Shown here piece by piece: positions 35,331-48,099 of a stretch of DNA of 64,000 nt. The DNA is from Adiantum capillus-veneris (Eukaryota > Streptophyta > Polypodiopsida > Polypodiales > Pteridaceae), in contig CM043969.1 in assembly GCA_014529385.2 (NCBI GenBank), positions 28,972,946 through 29,036,945 on the forward strand, written 5' to 3'. Positions within the stretch are counted from its first letter, which is position 1, and each line of letters opens with the position of its first letter. The notes under the pieces are model-generated. The model was not told the origin of the DNA. It searched no databases and saw nothing but the letters and a program-made list of their open reading frames with translations. Position numbers and translations under genes: made by a program.

Positions 35331-36474
35331 CAATCGCCATCTTTGTGTAGTACTTGTTTAGTTACCTTTCCTTTTTTGGCTGGCACCACTACATACCACA
35401 AGCTATCGACCTCCTCAAAAACATCATGAGTAGGCTTTGACCATTTCTTTGAAATTAGCTCTATCTTCACCCCATAGGTAGTGGCCTCCACTACAGAGAT
35501 GGCATGATTGGTCGCCATATCCGCCACTAACTTTCACATACCCCCTTTTCCAAAGTTAGTTCCTAAAGGCATACATGTCTCTCACAAATGGATCTTCCCA
35601 TCCTTAAAAAACACAAAATCTCGTTTCAAAGCATCACGAAAGCTATTACAATACCTTCTACCATGGTTTGTGCTATCATACTATAGGCATTTGTGCACAA
35701 ATCCTTCTTTGCTTTGGGATTTCTATCCAGCAGGTTGCTCTTTCTCTTTAAGCCTCATCAATGTTAATTTCGTTTCACACGTGCCCTTAACAAGCTCATC
35801 AAGCATAGAATTATCACCTTTTTGACTCATAATAGTAGACGTTTCCAGCAATGAGAGTGCATCCTCAATCTCTTTTCACTCGGCCTTTAGACCCTGTTCT
35901 ATATTCTTGTTTTCAAGAAGTAGCTCTAGCTTTTCTTGGAGTTCAAGACCTATATATTGAAGGAATAATTCAATCTTTTTGCTATCCAAAGTACTTGGCT
36001 TCTTTTTTGATAGATTAGCATAGCGTTGCTCAAACTCCCTCAATAGTTCATCGATGGAAAGTCCTTTTTTTGGCTTTGCAACCCATTCTAAGAAATTCCT
36101 TTTTGTTATGCTTTCAAAGTCCTTCATGAAGTATTCCTCCTTCAGGGATAATTTGAATTGCTTCCAATATCCTCCTCTTTCTTCATTCCCCTTACATGGT
36201 CTCTAATCTTAGAGATCACAATAAGCTTGAAACTACGAATCATGTCTACCTTTGGTACCCATTGTTGTAACTCCTCCTTCACATAGCCACAAAGATACTT
36301 TGTGACATCTTTCCCTTTAGTCTAGTCCATTTTGTTTACAATTTCTTGAGGGGATTTGGTTGCCGACACCTCCTTCTTTTTGCAGCTTGTTGTTGTTGCA
36401 TAAACATAGCAAATTCTTGAAACATATACATTGTGCCTTGATCAAAATGCATGCCTTGTTTCTCTTGTTGATCC
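35331..36474 (-). pseudogene. G2 gag, displaced and frameshifted
   Basis: Starts at MDQQEKQGMHF (Met at 36472-36474), continues through KEELQQWVPKVDMIRSFKL (another frame, about 36300), KDFESITKRNFLEW (36127), a zinc-knuckle-like segment with DSTNHGRRYC (about 35650, one Cys lost) and ISVVEATTYG (35490). It ends at HKDGDC exactly where the Copia-2 LTR begins. It would form the G2 capsid; the downstream protease is at 27400-26850. Confidence 0.7.
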
Positions 36475-37590
36475 ATAGATTTATGTATGTTTATTGAAAC
36501 CTTTGTAAACAAAAGTCTGAATCCTCACCCCAACTGCTTTGCATCGAATTCACCAAAAAGCGTGTCAAAAAGTGTGTGGTCTAGCAGAGAAGGTGAGAAA
36601 CCTTTTGTGACAGTCCTTGATGAGAGTCACAAACACCACCTTGTGAAGAAGTGTTTATGGAAATCACCAACCATCTTCCTAAAGATGGATTAAAGCCTAA
36701 GAGTGTTCGTGAAAGAGAAGTCACAAACCCTCTTTCCTATTGTGCTTGGAATTTGCTTATTTTTGAAGCAAGTATGTGATGAAAGGATCAATCTCAACTC
36801 TCATACAAGCACAAATCCCCTTCAAACCTCTTTCATGGAATCTTGTAGCCTCGCCCCCAATTACACAGCTGAAAGGAAATCACGAGCTTCCACCTTCACG
36901 ATGTCCTTTTTTTATTTTGCTGAGATTTAAGAGCTTCCATATTGAAGACCACACACCATTTTGATGAAAGTAAAACCTAATTCACTCCCCCACAAGCTCA
37001 AATACAAGATATTGGAGAGGTGGGACTGCACTACACACTCCTATAGCAACCATGAAGTGAATTACACAGAAGGGGAAAATTGCAGGTTTTTCCCCATAAG
37101 GCGCAACCCTGTCTCTCTTCCCCATGGACAAATGAATTTTTTGGTCTTTATTTCATTTTTAACCGAAACTATGTCACTTTTAGCTCCATTTTGACCCAAA
37201 AAGCACGACTTTTAATGTGGAAAATCCCAAATAGAGTCAAAGAAATCTCCAATTTGTGGGATCACTTGCATAAGCATAAAAAACATATATATGTATTAGT
37301 TTTTACAATTAGGAGAAACTTGGACTCAATTTTGGGCCTTGTAAGAAACGCCAACTCAGCACGCTAACTCAGCATAGAGAGGTAATTCTGAAAAATACAA
37401 AAGTAGTTTTTTGGAATTCTATTTCTCATGATACATATGGAAAAGTTTTCTCAATCACTTAAATGCATGTGCATACAAAATGCTTTTGAGAACCCAACTT
37501 AAGTGTACACAAAAGTCCATGTTTGTGAATCTTAATGAGTGATTTGATGTACGATGAGAGAAAACACATAAGAGATGTTTCCAAAATACA
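36475..37590. other. Non-coding, probably the G2 5' leader or LTR
   Basis: No coding similarity on either strand. It sits upstream of G2 gag, so it may hold the G2 leader and LTR, but I find no primer-binding site, TG/CA ends or second copy to prove it. Confidence 0.4.
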
Positions 37591-37624
37591 AAAAGGATAA
37601 TATTTACATTTGCTTACTCTAATG

Positions 37625-40215
37625 TAGCATTGTAAGCATTGACAAGGTTCATACTATCCTTAAGTTGTGTTCCTTGCATCGATCTAGCATCTTCAAACGT
37701 ATAATTTTTGAACTTAATAAGGTACCGTTAAATAATCTTACCATGTCTTAGTACCTTGTCTTCATGTCAAAGAATCAATTTGGGTTGAAGCACCTCTTCT
37801 TAATCTTTGATCTCTCTTCGATCTCGGGCGCGTCCTGAATGATTGGTTCTTGTGGTGGCTCTCCTTTGTAAGGCTTAAGTAGGCTCACATGAAAAGAATT
37901 GTGAATGAGCCAATGGGTGGGCAACTTGAGTTGATAGGCCATCTCATTGATTGGTTTTAGGATTTGAAAAGGACCATAGTATCTTTTTGCTAGTTTAGCA
38001 TAATACTTTTGGTGGCCCGTAGGATTTTTGCCCATAGCTTGCCTCAATTGAGCCTTGGGAAAATTAAGTAGGACCCAGTCATTTTCTTTGAAAACTAAGG
38101 CCCTTTTGTGCTTGTTAGCAGCAGCCTTTTGCCTTTGTTTGCGAGATGGATATAGCCTCCTTAATCTTTTGGAAATATTCTTGTAGGTCTCGGCTATATT
38201 CATCGGCAGCATAGATCTTCCCATGTACCTTAAGTAGCAAGGGAATTTTAGGTCTTCCTTCAATGATTTGGAAAGGTGCCTTCCCCGTAGTAGTATGGAC
38301 ATTGTTATTCTACACACACACACACTACAAGAGGTAGGTATTTTTCCCATTGTGAACGTTTATCTACTTCGGTAACATAGGTCTTAAGTAGATCTAAAAT
38401 CGTAAGGTTGGCTATTTCACTTTGGCCATCCGTTTGTGGGTGATAGACCGAAGAGAAATTGAGCCTAGTACCTAGATTCTCAAAGACACCCTTCCAAAAA
38501 TTACTTGTCTGTCAAAATTGAGTCTTTGACTCTCATATGCTATGACATGCCCTTCTTGACGCAAAACTGCTCGAAGGCAATCTCCACAAGCATCACATTG
38601 GACGTCAAATGGCTTTGAGAGATCTGGTAGTGTAAGCACGAGTTGAGAGGTAAGCTTTTCTTTAAGCTTAGCAAAAGCACTTTTCTCTTTAGCATTCCAC
38701 ATGTACTTAACATTTTTCTTTGTCAAGTCATGTAATGGTCCTGCTATTTGGGAGAATTTAGCTATGAAGCATCTATAGTATGCACACATACCAATAAAGC
38801 TTCGTAGCTCATGTAGATTCCATGAAGTAGGCCATCCTTTTATTACCTCAAGCTTGGTTGGATCCATACGCATACCATCTTGAGAGATAATATGACCTAA
38901 GTATTGAATCTCTTGGAGGAAAAATTCACTCTTCTTTTGGTTAATGAAAAGTTTATTCTCCCTCATAGCTTGAAAAACTACCTGGAGGTGTTGCTTATGC
39001 TCCTCCAAAGATTTGGAGTAGATGATAATGTCGTTGAAGAACACTCTAGTGAACTTATGGTAGGGTCTAAAGATTTTCTCCATTAGGCGGTTGAACGTGG
39101 CTAGAGCATTTGTCAAACCAAAAGGCATGACAAGATATTCATAAAGACCAAACATTGTACGGAACGCAGTCTTTATGATATCCTCATTCACTATCCTTAT
39201 TTGATGATAGCCACTTTTAAGGTCAATCCTACTGAATTAGGTTGAACCTTGTAACTTATCAAACAGATCTTCTACCTGAGGTACAAGAAATCTATTTTTG
39301 ATAGTCATACGATTTAGTGCTTGATAGTCCACATCACATGCGGTATGTGCCATCTTTCTTTTGCACTAAAAGGGCTGGTGAACAAAAGGGAGAGGAGCTA
39401 GGCCTCACCATCCCCTTGTCTACCAGCTCATGCACGTGCCTCATAATTGCATTTGCCTCATAATCTCCTCTTGTTGAGCTTGAGAAACTCTATAAGGAAG
39501 TTTATTAGGCGGTGAGCTCCCAGGTAGAATCTCTATCTTATGGTCATCATCCCCTCGTTTTGGAGGTAACTCCATAGGGATTTCATCAATAAATACATCT
39601 TGGAATCTATTTAGAAAATTAGACAAGTATAATTCTTCTTGATTCCTACCACTTTGTTTCGTTAAAACATTAGCATCATTTAGAGACTCTTTGAGAAAAA
39701 TCATGTACGAGGAAATCGAGCTTTTCATTAACTTATCAAAAGCAGGCGAATTTACAAGTGGTATAGTACAATCGGACTCATTAGCATCTATATACATGCT
39801 ATTTTCCATATAGGTAGTAGATTCTCCTTTTAGGGAACTTCATGCTGGCAGCAGTGCGGTTGAACCATGGTGCCCCTAGGATAACATCCTCATGTTGGAG
39901 AGGAGAGATAAAAATGTCTTCTTTGTCGACGTAGCTTTGGACCTGAAGCCTCAACTTTCCAATGAAGGGAGTAATGGATTCTTGTTGTCCCTTGAAAGCT
40001 CCATCAGCAGTTACAGTATCTCCCATCTCAAAAAAATGAATGCCCAGCTTAGTGGCTGACTCCGTTGATATGAAGTTGTGAGTAGAGCCAGGATCAAATA
40101 GGATGAAGGCATCATGTTCGCTCACCTTCCCCCAAGCATATGAAAGGGATGATCCTTTGCAATGAGCATCCTCTTTTGGTGCTTCGACCATGGAAGCTCT
40201 AGGAGTCTCATTGGG
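37625..40215 (-). pseudogene. G5 protease, RT, RNase H start, integrase end and chromodomain
   Basis: Protease FDPGSTHNFIS (about 40095) and VILGAPWF; linker to RT with FQDVFIDEIP; RT from 39440, with LVMPFGLTNALATF and a catalytic box reading FFND where FxDD is usual. RNase H stops after DACGDCLRAVL and AYESQRL; at about 38515 the text jumps to the end of the integrase core (FWKGVFENLG, then HPQTDGQSE), so the rest of RNase H and the integrase zinc and first catalytic parts are deleted. Then the GPF/Y region ([20 protein letters not shown]) and a chromodomain (about 37780-37630, RYLIKFKNYTFEDA) with two stops. Confidence 0.85.
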
Positions 40216-40365
40216 TGTAAGAACCCAGGAGCTGCATACTGAGATTCTCCGCCCAACCCCCCATTATATAGCCCTTGGACGCTATGAATAGAATCTCCCT
40301 GTCCGCATTTAGTAGCCAGCCCTTGGCCCAAGTCCTACTCACATGGGTTCGCCCTTGGCATGACA
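40216..40365 (-). repeat. A2 3' LTR (150 bp)
   Basis: TGTCATGCC...TTCTTACA on the minus strand, with CCAAGGGC repeats and a GGGCTATATAATGG TATA box. Confidence 0.9.
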
Positions 40366-40790
40366 TAACTCCCCCCTTGGAGAAGTGTTTTTTTCCTCGA
40401 AAACAAAAGTGGGTTACTTTTGCTGAAGAACACTAGTGTTTTCTCAAGTGGTACATTCTTCAGGTCAATCTTTTTACTTTACCAAAACGTGTCAACCTAC
40501 ATGATGACGCGTAAATCATGATAATTTAAGGTTAGCGTAGGTTCATGCGGGTGGGTAGGAGGTTCAACAAAATTAACCATAATCTATTGGTCAATGACAT
40601 TGTCGTCCCCATGCAAGCATTTACGTAAACGGCTTACATGAAATACCGGATAAATACAAGAGAGCAACACAGAATCCATGAAATTGTGAGCCAGTTTTCT
40701 AACTCGCGTGAGTTTCTTGAAAAACTCATATTTACTAATGGATAAGATAGGGAGTGTCCACATGTCAGACTTCTGAACATTTTGGAACAC
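40366..40790 (-). pseudogene. A2 remnant of a chromovirus pol C-terminus
   Basis: Reads YEFFKKLTRVRKLAHNFMDS, then IYPVFHVSRLRKCLHGDD, the conserved integrase C-terminal HPVFHVS region, then a weak chromodomain-like part with stops, and the polypurine tract. It shows the A family descended from a chromovirus whose gag and most of pol were replaced. Confidence 0.7.
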
Positions 40791-43700
40791 ATAGAACTAC
40801 ACGTTCACCCTTAATGAAGGTTACGTGCCAAGCTACTTTGTCAGCACACTTACTAAGTCCTTGACTTATGAAACTATTGAAGTTGTATCCAACCCCACCA
40901 TAACATGTGTTCAAAGTTGAAAACCTTATCTATATAATAGGGAGAGAATTGCCCATTCAGAATGCTTGGTGCTAACGTATGCGCTTAGTAGATCCTTTAG
41001 CACTAGAAAGAATACTTGTAAGTCGTCCATCCAATGCGGGATGAATTGCAGCAGTAAGAGTGAGGTGCTTTCCCTAATCACTTATAGATAGTCTCCCACA
41101 ACTGACGATAAACTACGACTCAAGAATTAAGTATCTAGCCATATACTTGATATGGAATGGAGACAACCAACTAGGTTAAAAGAGGATTGGAGTGGAGTAA
41201 GCTCATAGAGTTTAGACCATCCAACCACAGACACCCATCCTGAGCCATTACCTTGTATGGTAGGGTGTAAACTAATAATAAATGTGTTGTAGACATGGCA
41301 CTTGAAGTGCAAAAACTTGCAGAATGAATTTGCATGCCACTTTGAACAAATCTGTGTTAAACACTAGGGCCTATAACACCTAGTGTGCCTGCATTTAACA
41401 CAAACGAATCCGAACCGCAATTTCATGATGAGACTTTTCTATGGTACGTACGTGAAATCCTTGCAATGAAAGTTGGACCATAATAGAATGTGAAAGCTCA
41501 GTCACACCTAGGTACCAACCATGAGACATTCTCATGAACATAGCATACTTGGCTATATGTAGAAACAACCTTCCGTTGCTTGGTTGTTGCATAGCACTTG
41601 TAATCACAACAAGTCTATACTTAATACCCAACAATTTTTTGCCATTGAAATTGTTCTTGATACTACATGCTCCAAATGGTCTAATAAACGGATGTGACTA
41701 GCACCTAGGGACTTTGTTGCGACACATCATTAGGAATTAGGCGCAAGTGTCAATCCCAGAGATTCATATTCTCCACATGTGGAATATGTCTCAAATAAGG
41801 ATGTCATGAAAGGCGAGATCCATCAAGTACGAGCTTGTATTTTTGTGTGGAGGTAATTGCAAACACTATGCGACGGGAGTGAGAGGGACCCTCATTATCA
41901 TTGCTCCACACTGGCTATACCGAACTCCTTGAGTTCCTAGACCATGTTGTATCCCATGTGACAACATGTGCCAAACAGAATCGTACCATGCAGGTCTGTA
42001 ACTGTTTCAACAAGAGTCAAACCCATCACGATATCTTGATGAACAGGGAAGAGAGAAAATGACACTATTTTCTCAAACTGCTATGCTCTTACATGACCTT
42101 GTAACATGGCTAAAGAGCAATCTGGATGAAAGCCTTCTAGCTCAAACATCCCTTTTACAGAACTTAACCAAGCTTAATTGGAAAGGAAAATAAACCCAAA
42201 AAGCATATACTTACAATGAGGTGGAAATTACCTGATACTTACCTGGAGGTTAAATACATCCCTCGACCTATAAGTGTACCATATCAAAAATTCTTTGACC
42301 TGCTAATCACTAAATTAGAGATTAGTGAAGATAAGTAAATTGAACTTGTAACCCTGGGTGTTGCCTTGGCAATCCAAAACCTTGCTAGAAAGAACTTATG
42401 TGCTACCCCTTGGCAGATGAATAATTTCTTTCCCAGCGAATACAAAAGTGTGAAGGTATCCCAAATTGACCACCAACATGTGTTTACTACCCCTTGGCAG
42501 ATGGAGAATGTCTTTCCCCTCAAAATTGTGTTTCTATAGACACGCTTAGTGCCATAGAGAAAACAAAAGCTACACGCAAGGCGAGACTCCTAGTTCGTGT
42601 GGACATGCATGCTGTCTGAAATTCTTGTTGCATCTATACGTCGTGCTATAGATCAGCCTATGCGACTGTAAGTGCAGCAAAAATTGAACTCAGTCTGTGC
42701 ACTAAAAACATGTAGTGCTTACAAAATACCCAAAAACATATGTAATGGCTATACTCTTGCTTGGCCATCAACATTGATGAGTACTCACCTAGGTAAATAT
42801 TTTTTAGCTAGAGAACAGTCACCCAAGGAATGCAAATAGTTGGGTCTTACCCTGCTGAAAAAAAATATAGATGGCTCTTAGACGTTGTGAATCATAGCCC
42901 TTATGCCAATAAAAATTTAGTGTTCAATCTACGAATTGATGAAAACTAACTGTGGCAGCATCGTTGCCACTTTCTGGTTGACAGGTAGAGCACCTTGGCT
43001 CATGACGACTCACAGCCCAAACATAAATCAAAGCCTACTTACACAGTATTCATTATTCCTTGAGAGAAATAAGAATGAGAGAGAAAGAGAATGCTGGGTT
43101 GAGGAACTTTCCTTAAGTTACGATAGTGTGAACCCTATGCATATTCTCGTATGCATCTTATGCATGGTTTGCAACTTATTTCATAAGCATACAACAATCT
43201 CCTTGGAGGACGCTCTCATCGAGAGAGGTAACAGAAAACTCAAATCACATCCGGGTCCACCTACCTTGTAGGGGTCGTGAATGTACGAGGAGGACTTAAA
43301 TATGGCACTCTGCCTGTGAATTAAGTCGTAGATCTAGGTTCCTTTTAGTGTTGTTGTCAGCAACCAAAAAAAATCATGTTAAACAATCCATAACGTATCT
43401 TGTCCATGATGGAATTCATTCCACCGAGCTAGCATGCCTTGCATGCAGAATTGGAAACCCTTGGCGATAGTGACGACCCCAAACGTAAAAGACCAAACCG
43501 TAAGTGCCTTGCAGAATCTATACTCGTAGGGATTCTGTAAGGTGATATTCCAATTTTTGCCAGCTCCCCAAAGTGTTGTGCCAATGCCCATGAGATCAAG
43601 TCAATGGGTAGTAGTGTGGCACGCATTATAAGTCTTGCTTCACATGAAATCATCAAAGCACTTTGCTTTGCAAAATAGACAATATTGTCCAAAGCAAATG

Positions 43701-45437
43701 GGAAAATAAGCAGAGCTTAAAATTATCTAACCTGGTCGTCTTGCAGTAACTAGCTATCTCGAAAGTCCGAAGAAAAACCTCGTGCAAATTCGGCTCATAG
43801 CAAATACTGTTGCGACGATGAGAGAGAGTTGTCGTGTGTATCATATACACCCTAATGTATCATGTACACCAATTGAACATGTAATGAAAAAGCCTGCAAG
43901 CATAGTGCCAAATCCCTCCCAAGGCCGTATGCGCATAGCATATGCCAAACGTGGGAAGTTTCAATGCAATATGCATAAATTGAATCCTTGCTTCATAGAA
44001 GTACTGTGTTCTTGTTGTCAACAAATGCTGCTACCGACCTACAAATATCTTGGCAAAAGAAAATTGACCTTGTCAAACATTTTCAGCCAAATGACCATGT
44101 CGAATATCTCATTATTGTCATTGCTGATTTCTAGAAGCGATGACAACTAGTCGGCCATGCCGAGCATGTGTGCTGTTGTCGATGTGCCTAGACATGAGAA
44201 AGAGAGCTCTGTCTGTCCTGCAAAGAGTCGGCCATGCCAAAAAAATTGCACCTTGCATCAAGTCAAGTTACATGCCTTGCTGATCTTCATGAGATCCGGT
44301 TCGTCTTACTTGTGCATCACCATTTAACCTCCAACAAGTGTGTGCTTGATACAGGTTTGCAATGAATCATTGACCGTTTGCCAACAATTTATGCGACAAA
44401 ATTTTAATGCTTATTGTAATTTTCACAAGCCATGCTTGTGCATGGAGTGCGAAAGAACACTCTCTGCTGGTGCAGGATAGAAGTATGCAGCATGTGTTGA
44501 AAGATTTGCCAAACAAAATAAAAATCTATGCATACCTTGTTACTCACGTGACTCGATGTGCATGACTATCGATCTCTTGCATGATGCATGAGCATGCATG
44601 CCAAGCATTTCGGATCTTGGAAGATTTGCCCTGCTAAATCTCGAGCCGTGCTTGAGTACACATGATCTTCTTGTAGTCTTGGGGAAACCATGTTGGCCAC
44701 ATAACCTACGCTTTCAAGCTTCCCTGAATCTAATTTTTTGTATGGCACAATTATGTCCGCCTTGCATGCCCTTGCATGCTTGCGGCCTTATGCACCAAAA
44801 CGACTTTGATTGATGACAAAGTCCGCCTTCAAAAGTCCGTGGATACAAAATCACAAAAGCTTGCAAAATTCCCCGAAATTCGCTTACCGAATTCGAGACA
44901 AATGTGCTTCTCTAATCCAACCTTGTTGAAATCACCTGATTCCGATTGCGACGTCCAACCCTATCGGAAAACACCTCCCTTCTTGAGTGTGGAAGAGCAT
45001 CCAATTAAAGCCTTGCCAAATTCTATGTAGACAAGTGTGTGTCCGGGGTCTTAAATGTTAATTGACCAAATTGTTGGGCCTTGTGCGCCCACCATATGAA
45101 AAACAAACTACAAACAGTAGCTATGGCGGTTGTAGACGACGCAGTCAGGCAAGAGAGAGAAATTTCATGCGGTGCGAGGCTCTGTTGGGCACGCGCTTAT
45201 GTCATGAAGTGTTCCCCACAGCCGGGTGACCTCAACGAGCTTCGTCTCCCCTGGTTTGACTGCGATTGAATTTCTCCCTCTCCTCGCCTAAGCGGGCCTG
45301 CACACGGTCTTTCGACCTCCTGCTTAGCCACACTGCCCGCGGGCCTCCTTGACCCTCTTCCCCACGGCTTGTCATGGCATGCAAAAATCATGCAAGTGTA
45401 CAGAGAGACCATGCCCCCCCCAAAAAAAAACGTTCAG
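40791..45437 (-). other. A2 conserved non-coding interior (4.6 kb)
   Basis: Aligns with A1 10216-15021 end to end despite considerable divergence. Hairpins at 41353-41402, 41759-41792 and 41943-41968 are conserved. Short frames exist (for example 41127-41312, also readable in A3 at 19163-19498), but the A1 equivalent is disrupted, so I do not call a protein. Confidence 0.7.
41353..41402. other. Conserved bulged hairpin in A2
   Basis: Arms 41353-41361 with 41394-41402 (9 bp) and 41362-41368 with 41379-41385 (7 bp), bulge TGCCTGCA. Counterpart of 10801-10850 with two co-varying base pairs. Confidence 0.8.
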
Positions 45438-45449
45438 GCTCTGATACCA
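45438..45449 (-). other. A2 primer-binding site
   Basis: TGGTATCAGAGC on the minus strand, one base from the 5' LTR. Confidence 0.92.
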
Positions 45450-45450
45450 G

Positions 45451-45602
45451 TGTAAGAACCCAAGAGCTGCATACTGAGATTCTATGCCTAGCCCCCCATT
45501 ATATAGCCCTTGGCCGCTATGAATAGAATCTCCCTGTCCACATTTAGCAACCGGCCCTTGGCCCCCGAGTCCTAATCGCGTGGGTTTGCCCTTGGCATGA
45601 CA
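45451..45602 (-). repeat. A2 5' LTR (152 bp)
   Basis: Partner of 40216-40365, with about 15-17 differences including a small indel. Confidence 0.9.
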
Positions 45603-45901
45603 TTGTGGGCATTTCTTTTGGGGCAAGAATGATAGCCATGTCCTTGAATTTGTAATCTTTGCGAAAAGCCTCTAGCTCTTCAGGAGAGAGTTTTTGTAAA
45701 CTCCTTTCTCCTTGCCCTTGTTGTTGTTGGAATTGCTTTGGGAAGAACTTTGAACATTTTTTTCCCCCTTTGCATCATTTCAATCTTTGTTTTCCATGGG
45801 CTTGGCATTCCTTTTTCCCCCTTGTTGGAAATTGATACAAGATGCAACCATAGTGTGGTGGATGACTTCAGTGATAGAACCAGGCCGTTGGGAGTTGACA
45901 T
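45603..45901 (-). pseudogene. G5 gag fragment between A2 and G5'
   Basis: Aligns with G5' gag at 50041-50370: the zinc-knuckle area (its Cys residues partly lost) and the stretch upstream. In-frame stops. It is bounded by the A2 LTR on the left and the G5' LTR on the right. Confidence 0.7.
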
Positions 45902-46045
45902 TGTAATGAAATCGCCTATGAACTTAGAGAATAGCGGAATTAAGAGAATTAGAGTGAGCAACTTTGAGAGCATAGATGGTGAACTTAATTGGTAGTAGCA
46001 ACTTAATCATAACACTTAATTAACTAGGCATGAGCAATACCTTTG

Positions 46046-46089
<44 letters not shown>

Positions 46090-47751
46090 TTTAGAGAATA
46101 TGACAACAGTTGAGGACCGGATTTATGTGGAGCCGGTCCCCCCTCCAAAAGGCATTTGTATTATAGATTCTCTCATTAAGAGAGACTTGATACAATACAA
46201 TCTTTGTGTTCCTTGAGACCTCTTTGGCAGTATGGAGATGGAAGCTTCATACACCAAGCTTTTGCATAATATCAACAATCAATCTTAGCTTGAAAACAAT
46301 CAAGAACTCGTGAACATCATTAGTCTTTGTGTTCCCTAAATCATTTGAGTGCATGAAGATGTATACTTTTATGCATCAACTTGTGCCTAAAGCAACAATT
46401 AATCTACCTTGCAATACAATTAATCTACTTGCATTAAGTAACTAATCTACTTGCAATAAACCATTAGCCTTCTTGCAATAAGTATAACATGCACTTTGTG
46501 GAAATCATTAACTATCCCAAGCCTCAGTCCCAAAACCTCAAACACCTTCGAAGGTGGAGAGAGCTAGCAGGGAATGAGGGTAGGGAAGGGGAAGAAGAAG
46601 TATTCCATAGGAGAAAGAGATAATTCCTCACTTATCATCACTCTTCTTGCTTAGCATACATAATAGCATAGTAATGAAGATGGAGAAGATGGAAAGCTTA
46701 AGCATTGAAGCATAGCTCTTGGTTGGATTTGCATTCCATAGCCAAGAGTGTTGGTGTAGGCTTTCAACTTCTCAAGGAGCTTGGAGAAGGAGATGGAGCT
46801 CTTGCACCTTGCCTAGCACACAATGAGAGTGTTTGTGAGTGTGTGTGGGTGAGTATACTCCCTAAGCAACCCCCTAGCTTGCTTGGGTTGACCCCCCCTT
46901 GTAGCTCATGCTTGAAGCTCATTGGACCCCTCCAGGCCTAGCCAATCAAAGCAGGAGGCATTACAAGCAGCAAGGGTAGCCTTGAGACAAGTGTCCCCCC
47001 TTTCCCCTTTGAGAGAGAGGGCTAGATAAATGCAAAATCAATTAATTAAATCTCCTAAATTATCATTGGACCCCTTGGGTAGCCAACCAATAGGCTTCAG
47101 GCACACCGTGAGGGCAACATGAGGAGGAACTTGACAAGTGTCCCTTTTGCTTTCTTTGTACCATGCATGCCTTGTGTGAGTGTGTGGGTGTTCTCTCTCA
47201 TCCCCCCTCATGTAGGGATCGCCCCCTCCTTGTAGGGATTGAATCTTTGACTTTTTGACACCTCAACCCCTCATGCATAGGCCTAGTTCCCACCACAAGC
47301 TTGGCCCTTAAGCACTTTAAGCTTGGGCTGGGTTCTCACCTCAAGTGCAACCCTAACATCTCAAGCATGTCAAGCACCTCAAGCATCTCTAGCACCTCAA
47401 TCATCAAGCACCTTACTCATCAAGCATGACAAGCAGGACAAGCACCTCGAGCTGGGTCGGGTTCCCGCGCCTCAAGCTTAGCCCTAGCTTACCTAAGGTC
47501 AAAGGACTTTTACACACATTATTAGAGGTCTTCAATGAAGCTAACCCTAAGGTCTTATGCTCCATTGGTTAGCCTTGCTCTTTGATAGACCATCTCTCAT
47601 TTGGGCTCCTTTACCATTGGCCCTGTGTTGAGATAGATCTATAAGCACATGTCTATATCTTAACCCTTGTTTCCATTTATTCTCCCACATTAAGTGATCC
47701 GTTTAATATGAGAAAATCATTTGGGTTGGTTAGATATTAGTTTTTATGACT
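45902..47751 (-). repeat. G5' 3' LTR (1.85 kb)
   Basis: Plus strand begins TGTAATGAAATCGCC and ends TTTTTATGAC. It includes a GA microsatellite (46047-46088) and a stretch of CAAGCACCTCAAGCATCTC-like repeats near 47360-47450. A 78-codon frame (46705-46941) recurs in the other LTR at 53035-53271 but is LTR sequence, not a gene. Confidence 0.9.
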
Positions 47752-48099
47752 TACCCCTCTCTTGAAATCATAGTCGTCCTCGACTATGAGGTAGAGATGG
47801 TAAAGTCTCACCCGTGAGTCCATTGGTCTTAGCGGGTAGAGGATCCATTTTTACCCTATGACATCATTCCAGAGTGGATGATAATCCACTTGGTGCTTGA
47901 GAGACATTTTCTGCCGCAAGCATGTCTGCTCTTTTTAGTCCATATCATACTTCCAAAGTAGAGTGACAAGTTCTACTTGGTGTTTGGGAGACGTAGTCAC
48001 CACAAACATGATCCTAAGTATGCATACTTCTTAAAATTTGTGCAGGAAACATAAAAAGAGAGTCTTATAAGACAAAAACATGGATCATTTAAAATGCAT

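Larger units (their letters stand above)
40216..45602 (-). mobile_element. A2: complete non-coding LTR element of the A family
   Basis: LTRs of 150 and 152 bp (40216-40365, 45451-45602), roughly 90% alike by eye, primer site 45438-45449, polypurine tract 40366-40379. Flanks TTGGG and TTGTG are a 5-bp target duplication with one change. The interior from 40791 to 45437 has no recognisable gene; a chromoviral pol tail lies at 40366-40790. It sits between gag and protease of G5. Confidence 0.9.

Noticed and set aside
41127-41312. Possible conserved small protein in A2, also readable in A3 (19163-19498)
   Set aside because: A2 and A3 are close copies; in the more distant A1 the frame is broken and the sequence does not keep codon structure.
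46705-46941. 78-codon frame repeated almost identically at 53035-53271
   Set aside because: The copies are the two LTRs of G5'; near identity reflects recent insertion, not selection.
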